Source: Paractinoplanes toevensis (GTDB taxonomy: Bacteria > Actinomycetota > Actinomycetes > Mycobacteriales > Micromonosporaceae). Taken from it: a stretch of 64,000 bases of DNA. The position numbers and the translations under genes were made by a program. Every line of letters begins with the position of its first letter. Position 1 is the first letter of the stretch. The notes below the pieces were generated by a model. It made no database searches. It saw nothing but the letters and a program-made list of their open reading frames with translations, and was not told where the DNA came from. Of this stretch, positions 27,118 to 35,453 are shown one piece after another. The stretch spans positions 62,001-126,000 of the forward strand of contig NZ_BOQN01000048.1 of assembly GCF_018332695.1 (NCBI RefSeq), given 5' to 3'.

Positions 27118-28445
27118 GGCCGGGGCTGGCCAAGGGCGTACGCCTGGTTCATGATCCGGTGCGCGACGCCGACGCCCTGCTCTACCCGGAGGGCAGCCTG
27201 ATGCTGACCGGGCCCGCGCCGGAGGTGGTGCTGGCCTGCGACGGCCGCCGGGATCTGGCCGGCATCGCCGTCGAACTGGCCCGCAGCTTCGACGGCGTGC
27301 GTACCGAAGATGTCGGTGAGCTCGTCGACGAGTTGACCGGACGGCGGTTGCTGGCCGACGGCGGCCGGGCGGCCACCCGGGAGACCTGTGCGGGCTCGCG
27401 GGCCCCGGCCGAGCCCCTGCCGATCGGCCTGGTGGCCGAGCTGACCTACCGGTGCCCGCTGCGCTGCGGCTACTGCTCCAACCCGGTGCAGATCGACCCG
27501 GTGCGCGACGAGCTGACCACCGCCGAGTGGATCGCCGTTCTCGATCAGGCACGGGAACTGGGTGTGCTGCAGGTGCACTTCTCCGGCGGGGAGCCGCTGC
27601 TGCGGGCCGATCTGCCCGACCTGATCGGCCATGCCCGGGCGCTCGGCATGTACACCAACCTGATCACCAGTGGGATCGGGCGGCTGGAACATCTCGGCGG
27701 CGTCGACCATGTCCAGCTGTCGGTGCAGCACGCCGACACCCCGCTGGCGGACGCGATCGCCGGGATCAAGGCCCACGAGAAGAAGATCGCGGCGGCCGGA
27801 CTGATCCGGCGGGCCGGACTGCCGCTGACCGTCAACGTGGTCCTGCACGCGGCCAATGTGGATCGTCTGGCCGACATCGCCGCGTTCGCCGCCGGCCTCG
27901 GTGCCGACCGGCTGGAACTCGCCCACACCCAGTACTACGGCTGGGGTCTGCGCAATCGGGCCGCGCTCATGCCGAGCGTCGCGCAGGTGCGCCGGGCCGC
28001 TCTGGCCGCCGCCGAGGTGCACGAACGGTGGGGTGGGGTGATGGAGATCGTCTACGTCGAACCCGATCACCACACCGGCCGGCCGAAACCGTGCATGAAC
28101 GGCTGGGGTGCCCGGCAGCTCGCCGTCACCCCGACCGGCGTGGTGCTGCCCTGCCTCGCGGCGCAGCAGCTGCCCGGCCCGCCGGCGCCGACCGTACGGC
28201 AGCAGGGGCTCGCCGACATCTGGTACCACTCCGAGCTGTTCAACCGCTACCGCGGCACCGCCTGGATGCCGTCCCCGTGCCGGGATTGCGAGCTGCGCGA
28301 GGTGGACTTCGGCGGCTGTCGCTGCCAGGCCTTCCAGCTGACCGGTGACCCGGCCGCCACCGATCCAGCCTGCTCGCTGTCGCCGCACCACGGCGAGCTG
28401 GCGGTGCTCCGGAAGACGCCGATGATCCCGCGACGCTACCGATGA
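27114..28445 (+). CDS. pqqE: PqqD-PqqE fusion: peptide chaperone plus radical SAM cross-linking enzyme
   Basis: 443 residues from the GTG at 27114, which overlaps the pqqC stop. Residues 1-88 are the PqqA-binding PqqD chaperone (LAKGVRLVHDPVRDADALLYPEG, CDGRRDLAGIAVELA). After a short linker, residues 103-443 form PqqE: radical SAM cluster C114-x3-C118-x2-C121 and a C-terminal SPASM region with KPCMNGWG, LPCLAA and CRDCELREVDFGGCRC. The fused enzyme would bind PqqA and join Glu18 to Tyr22. PqqD is usually separate or fused to PqqC. Confidence 0.93.
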   Translation: MRPGLAKGVRLVHDPVRDADALLYPEGSLMLTGPAPEVVLACDGRRDLAGIAVELARSFDGVRTEDVGELVDELTGRRLLADGGRAATRETCAGSRAPAEPLPIGLVAELTYRCPLRCGYCSNPVQIDPVRDELTTAEWIAVLDQARELGVLQVHFSGGEPLLRADLPDLIGHARALGMYTNLITSGIGRLEHLGGVDHVQLSVQHADTPLADAIAGIKAHEKKIAAAGLIRRAGLPLTVNVVLHAANVDRLADIAAFAAGLGADRLELAHTQYYGWGLRNRAALMPSVAQVRRAALAAAEVHERWGGVMEIVYVEPDHHTGRPKPCMNGWGARQLAVTPTGVVLPCLAAQQLPGPPAPTVRQQGLADIWYHSELFNRYRGTAWMPSPCRDCELREVDFGGCRCQAFQLTGDPAATDPACSLSPHHGELAVLRKTPMIPRRYR

Positions 28446-29251
28446 GGGTGATCGTGCTGGGCAGCGCGGCCGGTGGCGGTGCTCCGCAGTGGAACTGCGC
28501 CTGCGCCGTGTGCCTGGACGGGCGCGCCGACCGGACCCAGGACACCGTCGCGGTCAGCGGGGACGGCACCGTCTGGTATCTGATCAACGCCGGGCCGGAC
28601 ATCCGCTCGCAGATCCTGCGCACGCCGGACCTCGCGCCGGGGCCGGGGCTGCGGCAGACGCCGGTGCGCGGGGTGCTGCTGACCACCGCCGAGCTCGACC
28701 ACACGCTCGGATTGCTCAGCCTGCGGGAGGCCGTTCGGCTCGAGGTGTACGCCACGGCGGCGGTGACCGAGGCGCTGGCTCCGGTGCGGTCGATGCTCGG
28801 GCACTACACCGATCTGCGATGGCGGGCGATGCCCGTACGGCTGGATGGTGGGCTTGATCTTGATCGGCTCACCGTGGGGCGCAAGCGGCCGCGCTATGCG
28901 GCGGACCTGGACGGCGCGGACTGGGTCTCGGCGTTGCGGCTGACCGACCGGCGAACCGGCTCGTCGTTCGTCTACGCGACGTGCTTGCCGGCCTGGACCG
29001 CGGAGTTCGACGCGTTTGTCGCCGGGGCCGACCAGGTGCTGCTCGACGGCACCTTCGCGACCGAGGACGAGCTGACCCGCGCGACCGGGCGGCCGGGGAG
29101 TGCGAGCAGCATGGGCCATCTGCCGATGGCGTCGTCGCGGGTTCATGCGGCTCGGCATCCCGGGACGCGGTTCCGCTACGGCCATGTCAACAACACCAAT
29201 CCGTCCACCGCCGACGTGGTCGCGGACGGGTCGGAACTGCTGACCTCTTGA
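28442..29251 (+). CDS. pqqB: PQQ biosynthesis protein PqqB (metallo-beta-lactamase fold)
   Basis: 269 residues of a metallo-hydrolase fold thought to hydroxylate the PqqE product during PQQ assembly. Recognisable PqqB features are VLGSAAGGGAPQWNCAC, LINAGPDIRSQI, ELDHTLGLLSLRE and the C-terminal RYGHVNNTNP. It is shorter than the usual 300 or so. It starts with an ATGA overlap on pqqDE and ends the cofactor operon; the protease gene pqqF is absent, as in many genomes. Confidence 0.9.
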   Translation: MRVIVLGSAAGGGAPQWNCACAVCLDGRADRTQDTVAVSGDGTVWYLINAGPDIRSQILRTPDLAPGPGLRQTPVRGVLLTTAELDHTLGLLSLREAVRLEVYATAAVTEALAPVRSMLGHYTDLRWRAMPVRLDGGLDLDRLTVGRKRPRYAADLDGADWVSALRLTDRRTGSSFVYATCLPAWTAEFDAFVAGADQVLLDGTFATEDELTRATGRPGSASSMGHLPMASSRVHAARHPGTRFRYGHVNNTNPSTADVVADGSELLTS

Positions 29252-29276
29252 CATCTTGTGTTTCGAACTTGATAAC
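29248..29276 (+). promoter_or_regulatory. Consensus promoter of the quinate/shikimate dehydrogenase gene
   Basis: TTGACA (29248-29253), overlapping the pqqB stop, a 17-base spacer and GATAAC (29271-29276). It is the closest match to the sigma-70 consensus noticed in the window. Confidence 0.6.
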
Positions 29277-29278
29277 TA

Positions 29279-29292
29279 ACGTACTGGTTCGT
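29279..29292. promoter_or_regulatory. Candidate TetR operator at the aroE-like promoter
   Basis: ACGTACTGGTTCGT matches the perfect palindrome upstream of the tetR gene (41890-41903) at 12 of 14 positions. It lies across the predicted transcription start, a repressing position. Confidence 0.55.
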
Positions 29293-29312
29293 ACAAAGAG
29301 CTGGAGGCGGCC

Positions 29313-30167
29313 GTGCGTTATCTCGTGGGCCTGATCGGCGCGGGCATCGGCACCTCGATGAGCCCGGCCCTGCACGAGCGCGAGGCCGACCGCCAGGGTC
29401 TCCGTTACCTCTACCAGCTCATCGATCTGGACGACCTCGGGCTGGCCCCCGGTGACGTCGGCGAGCTGCTGGCCGCCGCCCGCCGGCTCGGCTTCCGCGG
29501 GCTCAACATCACCCACCCCTGCAAGCAGGAGGTGGTCAAGTACCTGGACGATCTCTCGCCCGAGGCCGCCGAGCTGGGCGCCGTCAACACGGTCGTGTTC
29601 GCCGACGGCCGGGCGGTGGGGCACAACACCGACCGGTACGGATTCGCCGCCGGCCTGGCTCACGCGCTGCCCGGCATCGTGGCCGAGCACGTGGTGCTGA
29701 TCGGGGCCGGGGGAGCGGGCCTGGCCGTGGCATCCGCCCTGGCCGGTGCGGGCGCGCGCCGGATCACGGTGACCGATGTGGACCCCGCGCGCGGCGACCG
29801 GCTGGCCCGGTCGATGGCCGTGCACGACGGGGTGATCGTCGACGTGGTGCCGCCGGAGGCGGTTCCCGACCGGCTCGCCGAGGCCGACGGGCTGGTCAAC
29901 GCCACCCCGATCGGGATGGAGGGCCACCCCGGCCGGCCGATCGCGGCCGAGCACCTGCGGCCGGAGCTGTGGGTCGCGGACGTCATCTACCGGCCGCTCG
30001 ACACCGAGCTGATCCGCGCGGCCCGCGAGCGCGGCTGCCGGACCGCCGACGGCGGCGGCATGGCGGTCTACCAGGCCGCCGCATCTTTCCGGCTGTTCAC
30101 CGGCCGGACGGCCGACGAGGGCCGGATGTACCGCGATTTCGCCGAGCTCACCGCACGCCGTGACTAG
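29313..30167 (+). CDS. Quinate/shikimate dehydrogenase
   Basis: 284 residues of the AroE family. N-terminal substrate domain with GTSMSPALHE and GLNITHPCKQ, where K71 is the catalytic lysine; Rossmann loop VLIGAGGAG; and the C-terminal VYQAAASFRLFTG. The HPxKQ and SxSPALHE forms resemble the catabolic NAD-dependent enzymes (Corynebacterium QsuD) more than biosynthetic AroE. With a 3-dehydroshikimate dehydratase in the same block, catabolism of quinate or shikimate is the natural reading. GTG start with GGAGG eight bases upstream. Convergent with the CoA transferase (20-bp overlap). Confidence 0.85.
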   Translation: MRYLVGLIGAGIGTSMSPALHEREADRQGLRYLYQLIDLDDLGLAPGDVGELLAAARRLGFRGLNITHPCKQEVVKYLDDLSPEAAELGAVNTVVFADGRAVGHNTDRYGFAAGLAHALPGIVAEHVVLIGAGGAGLAVASALAGAGARRITVTDVDPARGDRLARSMAVHDGVIVDVVPPEAVPDRLAEADGLVNATPIGMEGHPGRPIAAEHLRPELWVADVIYRPLDTELIRAARERGCRTADGGGMAVYQAAASFRLFTGRTADEGRMYRDFAELTARRD

Positions 30168-31317
30168 CGCCGCGCCAGCGCTCCAGCAGCGCCGGCAGTT
30201 CGGCGTTGTGCTCGCCGAGCACCGGTGGTGGCGCCGACGGGGTCAGGGGTTCGCCGTCGAAGAGCACGCCGCTGCCGGTCACCTTGAGGTTTCCCATCTC
30301 GGTCACGAAACCGCGGCCGGCCACCTGGTCGACCGCGACCGCCTGGGCGACGGTGAGGATGCGGGCGGCCGGCACCCCGGCGGCCGACAGCCGGCGCTCC
30401 CACTCCAGCGCCGACCGGCGCCGCAGGGCATCGTTGAGCTGCTCGTTGAGTTCCGCCCGGTGCTGTTTGCGCGTCTCCCGGTCGGCGAAACGCGGATCGG
30501 TGATCAGGTCGGCCCGGTCGACCAGCCGGCACAGCGTTTCGTACTGCTCCTGGCGGTTCGCCGCGATGTTCAGCGGGCCGTCGGCGGTGTCGAACGTGCC
30601 GGAGGGGGCGGCCGTCGCGTTCTGATCGCCCATCGGCTGCGGTTCGATGCCGCTGACCAGATAGTTCGACACCGCCCAGCCCATCGCCGAGAGCGATGCC
30701 TCCAGCATGGACACGTCGAGGAACCGGCCCCGCCCGTCGCGCTGCCGGCCGGCCAGGGCGGCCGTGATGGCGAGCGCCGCGCTGAGGCCGCCCACGGTGT
30801 CGGCCACCGGGAAACCGACCCGCAGCGGTGCCGTCTCGGGCGTGCCGGTGACGCTCATCATCCCGGACAGGCCCTGGATGATCTGGTCGTACGCCGGGGC
30901 CTGGCTCATCGGCCCGGTCTGGCCGAAACCGCTGATCGCGCAGGCGATCAGTGCCGGGTTGAGCAGGGACAACCGCTCCCACGGGTAGCCGATGCGGGCG
31001 AGCACCCCGGCCCGGTAGTTCTCCACCAGGACGTCGGCGTGCGTCACCAACTCCTCGAACGCCGCCCGGTCGCCGTCGTCCTTCAGGTCCAGCTCCACCG
31101 ATTTCTTACCGGCGTTCTGGGCGAGGAACGACGCACCCATCCGGGCCCGGTTGAGCTCCGGATCCGGCCCGAGCCGGCGGGCGAGGTCGCCCCGGCCCGG
31201 CATCTCGACCTTGATCACCTCGGCACCGAGCAGCATGAGGTGGTAGGTGCAGTAGGGCCCGGCGAGAACGTTGGTGAGGTCGAGGACCCGGACACCGTCG
31301 AGCGGCCGATCCGGCAT
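30148..31317 (-). CDS. CaiB/BaiF (class III) CoA transferase
   Basis: 389 residues. N-terminal GVRVLDLTNVLAGPYCT, followed by GAEVIKVEMPGRGD and LKDDGDR, are family signatures. The acyl-anhydride-forming catalytic Asp is predicted at about D173 in VGFPVADTVGG. Moves CoA between carboxylic acids. In this cluster a di- or tricarboxylate product feeding the citryl-CoA-lyase-like protein is conceivable. Downstream of iclR on the same strand with 21 bases between, so probably co-transcribed. Confidence 0.9.
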   Translation of the reverse strand: MPDRPLDGVRVLDLTNVLAGPYCTYHLMLLGAEVIKVEMPGRGDLARRLGPDPELNRARMGASFLAQNAGKKSVELDLKDDGDRAAFEELVTHADVLVENYRAGVLARIGYPWERLSLLNPALIACAISGFGQTGPMSQAPAYDQIIQGLSGMMSVTGTPETAPLRVGFPVADTVGGLSAALAITAALAGRQRDGRGRFLDVSMLEASLSAMGWAVSNYLVSGIEPQPMGDQNATAAPSGTFDTADGPLNIAANRQEQYETLCRLVDRADLITDPRFADRETRKQHRAELNEQLNDALRRRSALEWERRLSAAGVPAARILTVAQAVAVDQVAGRGFVTEMGNLKVTGSGVLFDGEPLTPSAPPPVLGEHNAELPALLERWRGASHGVR

Positions 31318-31338
31318 GCGCGATTCTCCTTCCCGGGG

Positions 31339-32103
31339 TTAATAGGACGAGCTGAGCGGGTGGTCGAACCCCCGCTCGTTCACCTGTGTCGCGGCGGCGA
31401 GCAGCGCCTCGGTGAACTCGGTGACCCGATCGTCGGTGAAGCGCACGGTCGGCCCGCTCAGCGTCAGCGCCGCCACCACCGAGCCGGACCGGCCCAGGAT
31501 CGGAACGGCGACGGCGGACAGGCCCGTCTCCCGTTCGCCGTGGCTGACGGCGTACCCCTGCTTGGCGGCCTCGTCGATCCACTCCCGCATCCGGTCCGCG
31601 TGCCCCTCGCCCCACGGCGAGGACCGCGCCACCCGCTCGAGCAGGCCCGGCGTGGCGTTGCGAAGCAGCACCTTGGCCGAGGCGCCGGCCCACAGCGGAA
31701 GCTCGTCGCCGACCCGCACGACGTGCCGCAGCGGCTGCGGGCTCTCCTGCTGGGCGATGCACACCCGGACGATGTCGCGGGCCACGTAGACGTTCACCGT
31801 CTCGCGCTCGCGGGCCGAGAGCTCGCGCATCAGCCGCTGGGTCTCCGGCGGCAGTTCCCAGGTGCGCTGGGCCAGGTGGGCCCACCGCCACAGCCCGGGC
31901 CCGGCCATGTAACCGGAGCTGGTGCCCCAGAGCAGGCCGCTCTGTTCGAGGGTCTGCACGATCCGGATCACGGTCGTCTTCGCCAGCCCGGTGGCGGCGA
32001 CGATGTCCCGGATCGTGATCAGCGGACGGTCCTCGGTCAGCAACGACAGGATGTCGAGCGCCCGCTGGATGCTGCGAACCCCCTGGCCGTCGGACGTCTC
32101 CAC
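31339..32103 (-). CDS. IclR-family transcriptional regulator
   Basis: 254 residues: winged-helix domain (SIQRALDILSLL, TGLAKTTVIRIVQTL) at about 10-75 and the effector-binding GAF-like domain to the C-terminus (DELPLWAGASAKVLL, GYAVSHGERETGLSAVAVPIL). IclR proteins commonly control aromatic and hydroaromatic acid catabolism. It is divergent from the aldehyde dehydrogenase gene. The repeated GGTCYATAAGTAC motif near both the latter and the ThuA/quinoprotein operon is a plausible binding site. Confidence 0.92.
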   Translation of the reverse strand: METSDGQGVRSIQRALDILSLLTEDRPLITIRDIVAATGLAKTTVIRIVQTLEQSGLLWGTSSGYMAGPGLWRWAHLAQRTWELPPETQRLMRELSARERETVNVYVARDIVRVCIAQQESPQPLRHVVRVGDELPLWAGASAKVLLRNATPGLLERVARSSPWGEGHADRMREWIDEAAKQGYAVSHGERETGLSAVAVPILGRSGSVVAALTLSGPTVRFTDDRVTEFTEALLAAATQVNERGFDHPLSSSY

Positions 32104-32136
32104 GCCGTTTCCTTTCGCCTTTTCGACCGCGGCCTA

Positions 32137-32166
32137 TTGCTTTGGCCCCGCAGCCAACCGTACGTT
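32137..32166 (+). promoter_or_regulatory. Candidate promoter of the aldehyde dehydrogenase-ThDP-transport operon
   Basis: TTGCTT (32137-32142), an 18-base spacer and TACGTT (32161-32166). The IclR-like motif lies 20 bases downstream of the -10. Confidence 0.4.
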
Positions 32167-32185
32167 ACACCGGAGTCCACACAGT

Positions 32186-32200
32186 GGTCCATAAGTACGG
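32186..32200. promoter_or_regulatory. Candidate IclR operator, copy 2
   Basis: GGTCCATAAGTACGG, preceded by CACAGT, lies between iclR and the divergent aldehyde dehydrogenase gene. It shares 13 of 15 positions with 23042-23056. A second GGTCCAT begins at 32206. Confidence 0.5.
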
Positions 32201-32234
32201 TCACAGGTCCATCTAGCGGACCGAAGGAGGTCTG

Positions 32235-33710
32235 ATGCTCGACACGTTCCTGAATGCGGCACCGGATTCCGTAACGCACGCGCCGGCCCTGCTCGCCGGC
32301 AAGTGGATCGGCGACGGGCCGACGGCCGAGCGTGTCGGGCCGTTCACCCGCACGGTGGTCAGCCGGGCCCGGGTCGCCGAGCCGGCCGACGCCCGGGTGG
32401 CGGCCGAGTTCGCCCGGATCGGCGCCCGCACGATGGCCCGGCTGGCCCCGGCCACCCGGGCCGCGATCCTCGACCGCGCCGCGGCACTGGCCCTCCGCCA
32501 CCGCGACGCGCTCGCCCGGCTCATCGCGCTCGAGCTGGGCAAACCCCTCAAGGACGGCCGCGGCGAGCTGGACCGGGTGGCCGATACGTTCGCCGTCTGC
32601 GCGGCCGAGGCCCGGCTGATCGGGGGCGCGGTGCTGCCGGTCGCCGGTTGGGCGCGCGGCACCGGCAACACCGCGATGACCTACCGGGCCCCGGCCGGCG
32701 TCGCGCTGGCCATCACGCCGTTCAACGCGCCGGCCAACCTCCTCGCGCACAAGCTGGGCGCCTCGTTCGCGGCCGGCAACAGCACGATCGTCAAGGCGCC
32801 GCCGCAGGCTCCGGCCGTGTCCACCGCGATCGTCGCGCTCCTGCTCGAAGCGGGCGCGCCGGTCGACGCGGTGCAGGTGCTGCACGGCGGCGGCGAGGTC
32901 GGCGCCGCCCTGTGCGCCGCCCCCGAGGTCGCCGTCATCAGCTTCACCGGCAGCGCGGCCACCGGTGCCGCCGTGGCCCGGGCCGCCGGTGCCAAGAAAC
33001 TGGTGTTGGAGCTGGGCGGCAACGCGGCGACCATCGTCTGTGCCGACGCCGACCTGGCCGCCGCGGCCACGGTGTGCGCCCGCACCGGCTACACCAACTC
33101 CGGCCAGAGCTGCATCTCGGTGCAGCGCATCTATGTGGACCGGCCCCGGTTCGACGAGTTCGTCGAGCTGCTCGGCGCCGAGGTCGCGAAGCTGCGGGTG
33201 GGCGATCCGCTCGACCCGTCGACCGACGTCGGGTCGATGGTCGACGACGCGGCGGCCGAGCGGGTGTTGGCCTGGGCCACCGAGGCCGCCGACGGCGGTG
33301 CGCGGATCACGGCCGGCGGCACCCGGGACGGCGCCACCCTCACCCCGACCGTGGTCGCCGACCCGCCGCCGGACGCGGCCGTGGTCACCCGGGAGGTCTT
33401 CGGGGCGCTGGTGACCGTACTGCCCTTCGACGACTTCGACGCGGTGCTGGAGACCTGCAACTCCAGTTCGTACGGGCTGCAGGCCGGCCTGTTCACCGCC
33501 GACATCGGGCGCATCCTCACCGCCTGGCGCGAGCTCGAGGTGGGTGGCCTGGTGGTCAACGGCTCGTCCAACTTCCGGCTCGACCACGTCCCGTTCGGCG
33601 GGGTGAAGGACTCCGGCTTCGGCCGGGAGTCACCGCACCACATGGTCGAGGACTACACGGTGGTCAAGACGCTCCTGCTGCGGGGCCTGTCGATCTGGGG
33701 AGAGAACTGA
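32235..33710 (+). CDS. Aldehyde dehydrogenase family protein
   Basis: 491 residues. NAD(P)-dependent oxidation of an aldehyde: conserved ITPFNAPAN, KAPPQAP (cofactor-binding Lys), FTGSAATG, ELGGNA general-base Glu and catalytic Cys at about C293 in NSGQSCISV. Ends with the FGGVKDSGFGRES motif. AAGGAGG lies just before the ATG at 32235. The stop shares one base with the start of the ThDP enzyme, so the two are coupled: a decarboxylase producing an aldehyde next to an aldehyde oxidiser is a sensible pair. Exact substrate unknown. Confidence 0.92.
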   Translation: MLDTFLNAAPDSVTHAPALLAGKWIGDGPTAERVGPFTRTVVSRARVAEPADARVAAEFARIGARTMARLAPATRAAILDRAAALALRHRDALARLIALELGKPLKDGRGELDRVADTFAVCAAEARLIGGAVLPVAGWARGTGNTAMTYRAPAGVALAITPFNAPANLLAHKLGASFAAGNSTIVKAPPQAPAVSTAIVALLLEAGAPVDAVQVLHGGGEVGAALCAAPEVAVISFTGSAATGAAVARAAGAKKLVLELGGNAATIVCADADLAAAATVCARTGYTNSGQSCISVQRIYVDRPRFDEFVELLGAEVAKLRVGDPLDPSTDVGSMVDDAAAERVLAWATEAADGGARITAGGTRDGATLTPTVVADPPPDAAVVTREVFGALVTVLPFDDFDAVLETCNSSSYGLQAGLFTADIGRILTAWRELEVGGLVVNGSSNFRLDHVPFGGVKDSGFGRESPHHMVEDYTVVKTLLLRGLSIWGEN

Positions 33711-35425
33711 TGACAACCGCCGCCGACGCGCTCGTCGCCCAGCTTGAGTCCTACGGGGTCGAGCACATCTTCGGGACCTGCGGGCACACCAACATCGCGC
33801 TGCTCGACGCGATCGGGCGCAGTTCCATCGACTTCGTCATCGCCCGGCACGAGCAGACCGCCGCGCACGCCGCCGACGGGTACGCCCGGGCCACCGGCAA
33901 GCCCGGCGTCGTCCTCATGCACGTCGGCCCCGGGATGATGAACGCGGTCACCGGGGTGGCGACCGCCGCTCTCGACTCGATCCCGTTGGTGGCGATCTCC
34001 GGCGACATTCCGTCCTACCTGTACGGTCGGCATCCGCACCAAGAGGTCAACCTGCACGCCGACGCCGACCAGACCGCCATCTACCGGCCGTTCGTCAAGC
34101 GCGCCTGGCACGTGCACCGGGTCGAGGACCTGCCCCGGTTCACCGAGCGGGCGTTCTGGACCGCGACTTCCGGCCGCCCCGGCGCGGTGCTGCTGAACGT
34201 GCCGATGGACCTGTTCTCCCGGGCTGCGTCGACCGCCGCTTTCCCGCTTCCGAAAAAAGCGACAAGTCCAGATTTGCCGATCGAGGACGCCGAGCGAATC
34301 GCGGCGGCCCTCGTCGAGGCCGAGCGACCGCTGATCTACATCGGCGGCGGGGCCGGCGGCCCCGCCATCCGGGAGCTGGCCGAACATCTGGACATCCCGG
34401 TCGCGCACTCGCTCATGGCCAAGGGCGCGCTCCCCGACGAGCACCCGCTGGTGCTGGGCATGACCGGCTTCTGGGGCCTGACCGAGACCAACGGCTACGC
34501 CCGCGACGCCGATGTGGTGCTGGCCGTCGCGACCCGGTTCGCCGAGACCGACGCCAGTTCCTGGGATCCGGCCTACACCTGGCGTTTCCCGCCGAGCCGG
34601 CTGATCCAGATCGACATCGACCCGGCCGAGATCGGCCGCAACTACCCGGTCGAGATCGGGGCGGTGGCCGACGCCGCGCTCGCCGCGCGGCGGATCCTCG
34701 AAGCGGTCCGCCGACTGCGTCCCGACGGCGCGACCCGGCCCGGCCTGCGGGAGCGGATCCACGCCGCCCGCTCCGAGATGTTCGCCGCCAGCGCCGACCG
34801 CGGCCGCAGCGACCAGTTCCCGCTGCGGCCCGAGCGCATCCTCGCCGACGTGCGCGCCGCCCTGCCCGACGACGCGGTGCTGGTCACCGACGTCGGCTGG
34901 AACAAGAACGGGGTGGCGCAGTGCTACCCGCTGCCGGAAGCCGGCCGGTTCATCACCCCGGGCGGCGCGTCCACCATGGGCTTCGGGCCGGCCGCCGCGC
35001 TCGGCGTGCAGCTCGCCCAGCCCGACCGGGTGGTGGTGGCCCTGATCGGCGACGGCGGCATGAGCGCCCAGTTGCCGGCGCTGCCGATGGCCGTCGAGCA
35101 GGGCCTGCCGGTGATCTTCCTGGTGATGAACAACCGTGCCCACGGCACGATCTCCGACCTGCAGTCGAGCTTCTTCGGCCGCAGTTACGGGTGCGACTTC
35201 GTCGATCCGGAGGGCAACCCGTACAGCCCCGACTTCGCCGCCCTCGGCCGCGCCTGCGGAGCGGACGGCTACCTGGTCGGTGAGCCGGGCGACCTGACCG
35301 TCGCCCTCAAGACAGCAGTCGAGCGCCGCCGCCCCGCGGTGATCGACGTTCCCATGGTCAACGAACCGGTGCCGACTCCCGGCCACTGGAACATCAAAGA
35401 CATCTACCAGGGAATTTTCGAATGA
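33710..35425 (+). CDS. Thiamine-diphosphate-dependent 2-oxoacid decarboxylase / carboligase family protein
   Basis: 571 residues with the three-domain acetolactate-synthase/benzoylformate-decarboxylase layout: N-terminal pyrimidine domain with cofactor-activating E48 in ARHEQTAAHAADGYAR, a central domain (about 190-330) and a C-terminal diphosphate domain with GDGGMSAQ...NN metal motif. Family members decarboxylate 2-oxoacids or join aldehydes; I cannot assign the substrate. An ORF running through from 32303 is an artefact of one open frame in high-GC DNA; the ATG at 33710 abuts the ALDH stop. Confidence 0.88.
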   Translation: MTTAADALVAQLESYGVEHIFGTCGHTNIALLDAIGRSSIDFVIARHEQTAAHAADGYARATGKPGVVLMHVGPGMMNAVTGVATAALDSIPLVAISGDIPSYLYGRHPHQEVNLHADADQTAIYRPFVKRAWHVHRVEDLPRFTERAFWTATSGRPGAVLLNVPMDLFSRAASTAAFPLPKKATSPDLPIEDAERIAAALVEAERPLIYIGGGAGGPAIRELAEHLDIPVAHSLMAKGALPDEHPLVLGMTGFWGLTETNGYARDADVVLAVATRFAETDASSWDPAYTWRFPPSRLIQIDIDPAEIGRNYPVEIGAVADAALAARRILEAVRRLRPDGATRPGLRERIHAARSEMFAASADRGRSDQFPLRPERILADVRAALPDDAVLVTDVGWNKNGVAQCYPLPEAGRFITPGGASTMGFGPAAALGVQLAQPDRVVVALIGDGGMSAQLPALPMAVEQGLPVIFLVMNNRAHGTISDLQSSFFGRSYGCDFVDPEGNPYSPDFAALGRACGADGYLVGEPGDLTVALKTAVERRRPAVIDVPMVNEPVPTPGHWNIKDIYQGIFE

Positions 35426-35453
35426 TCCGCCGTCCGAATGAGGTGACCCGCAC

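Noticed and set aside
32303..35425. 1040-residue plus-strand frame spanning aldehyde dehydrogenase and ThDP enzyme
   Set aside because: The first 470 residues are Arg/Gly-rich shadow of the ALDH frame; real ThDP enzyme starts at the ATG at 33710.
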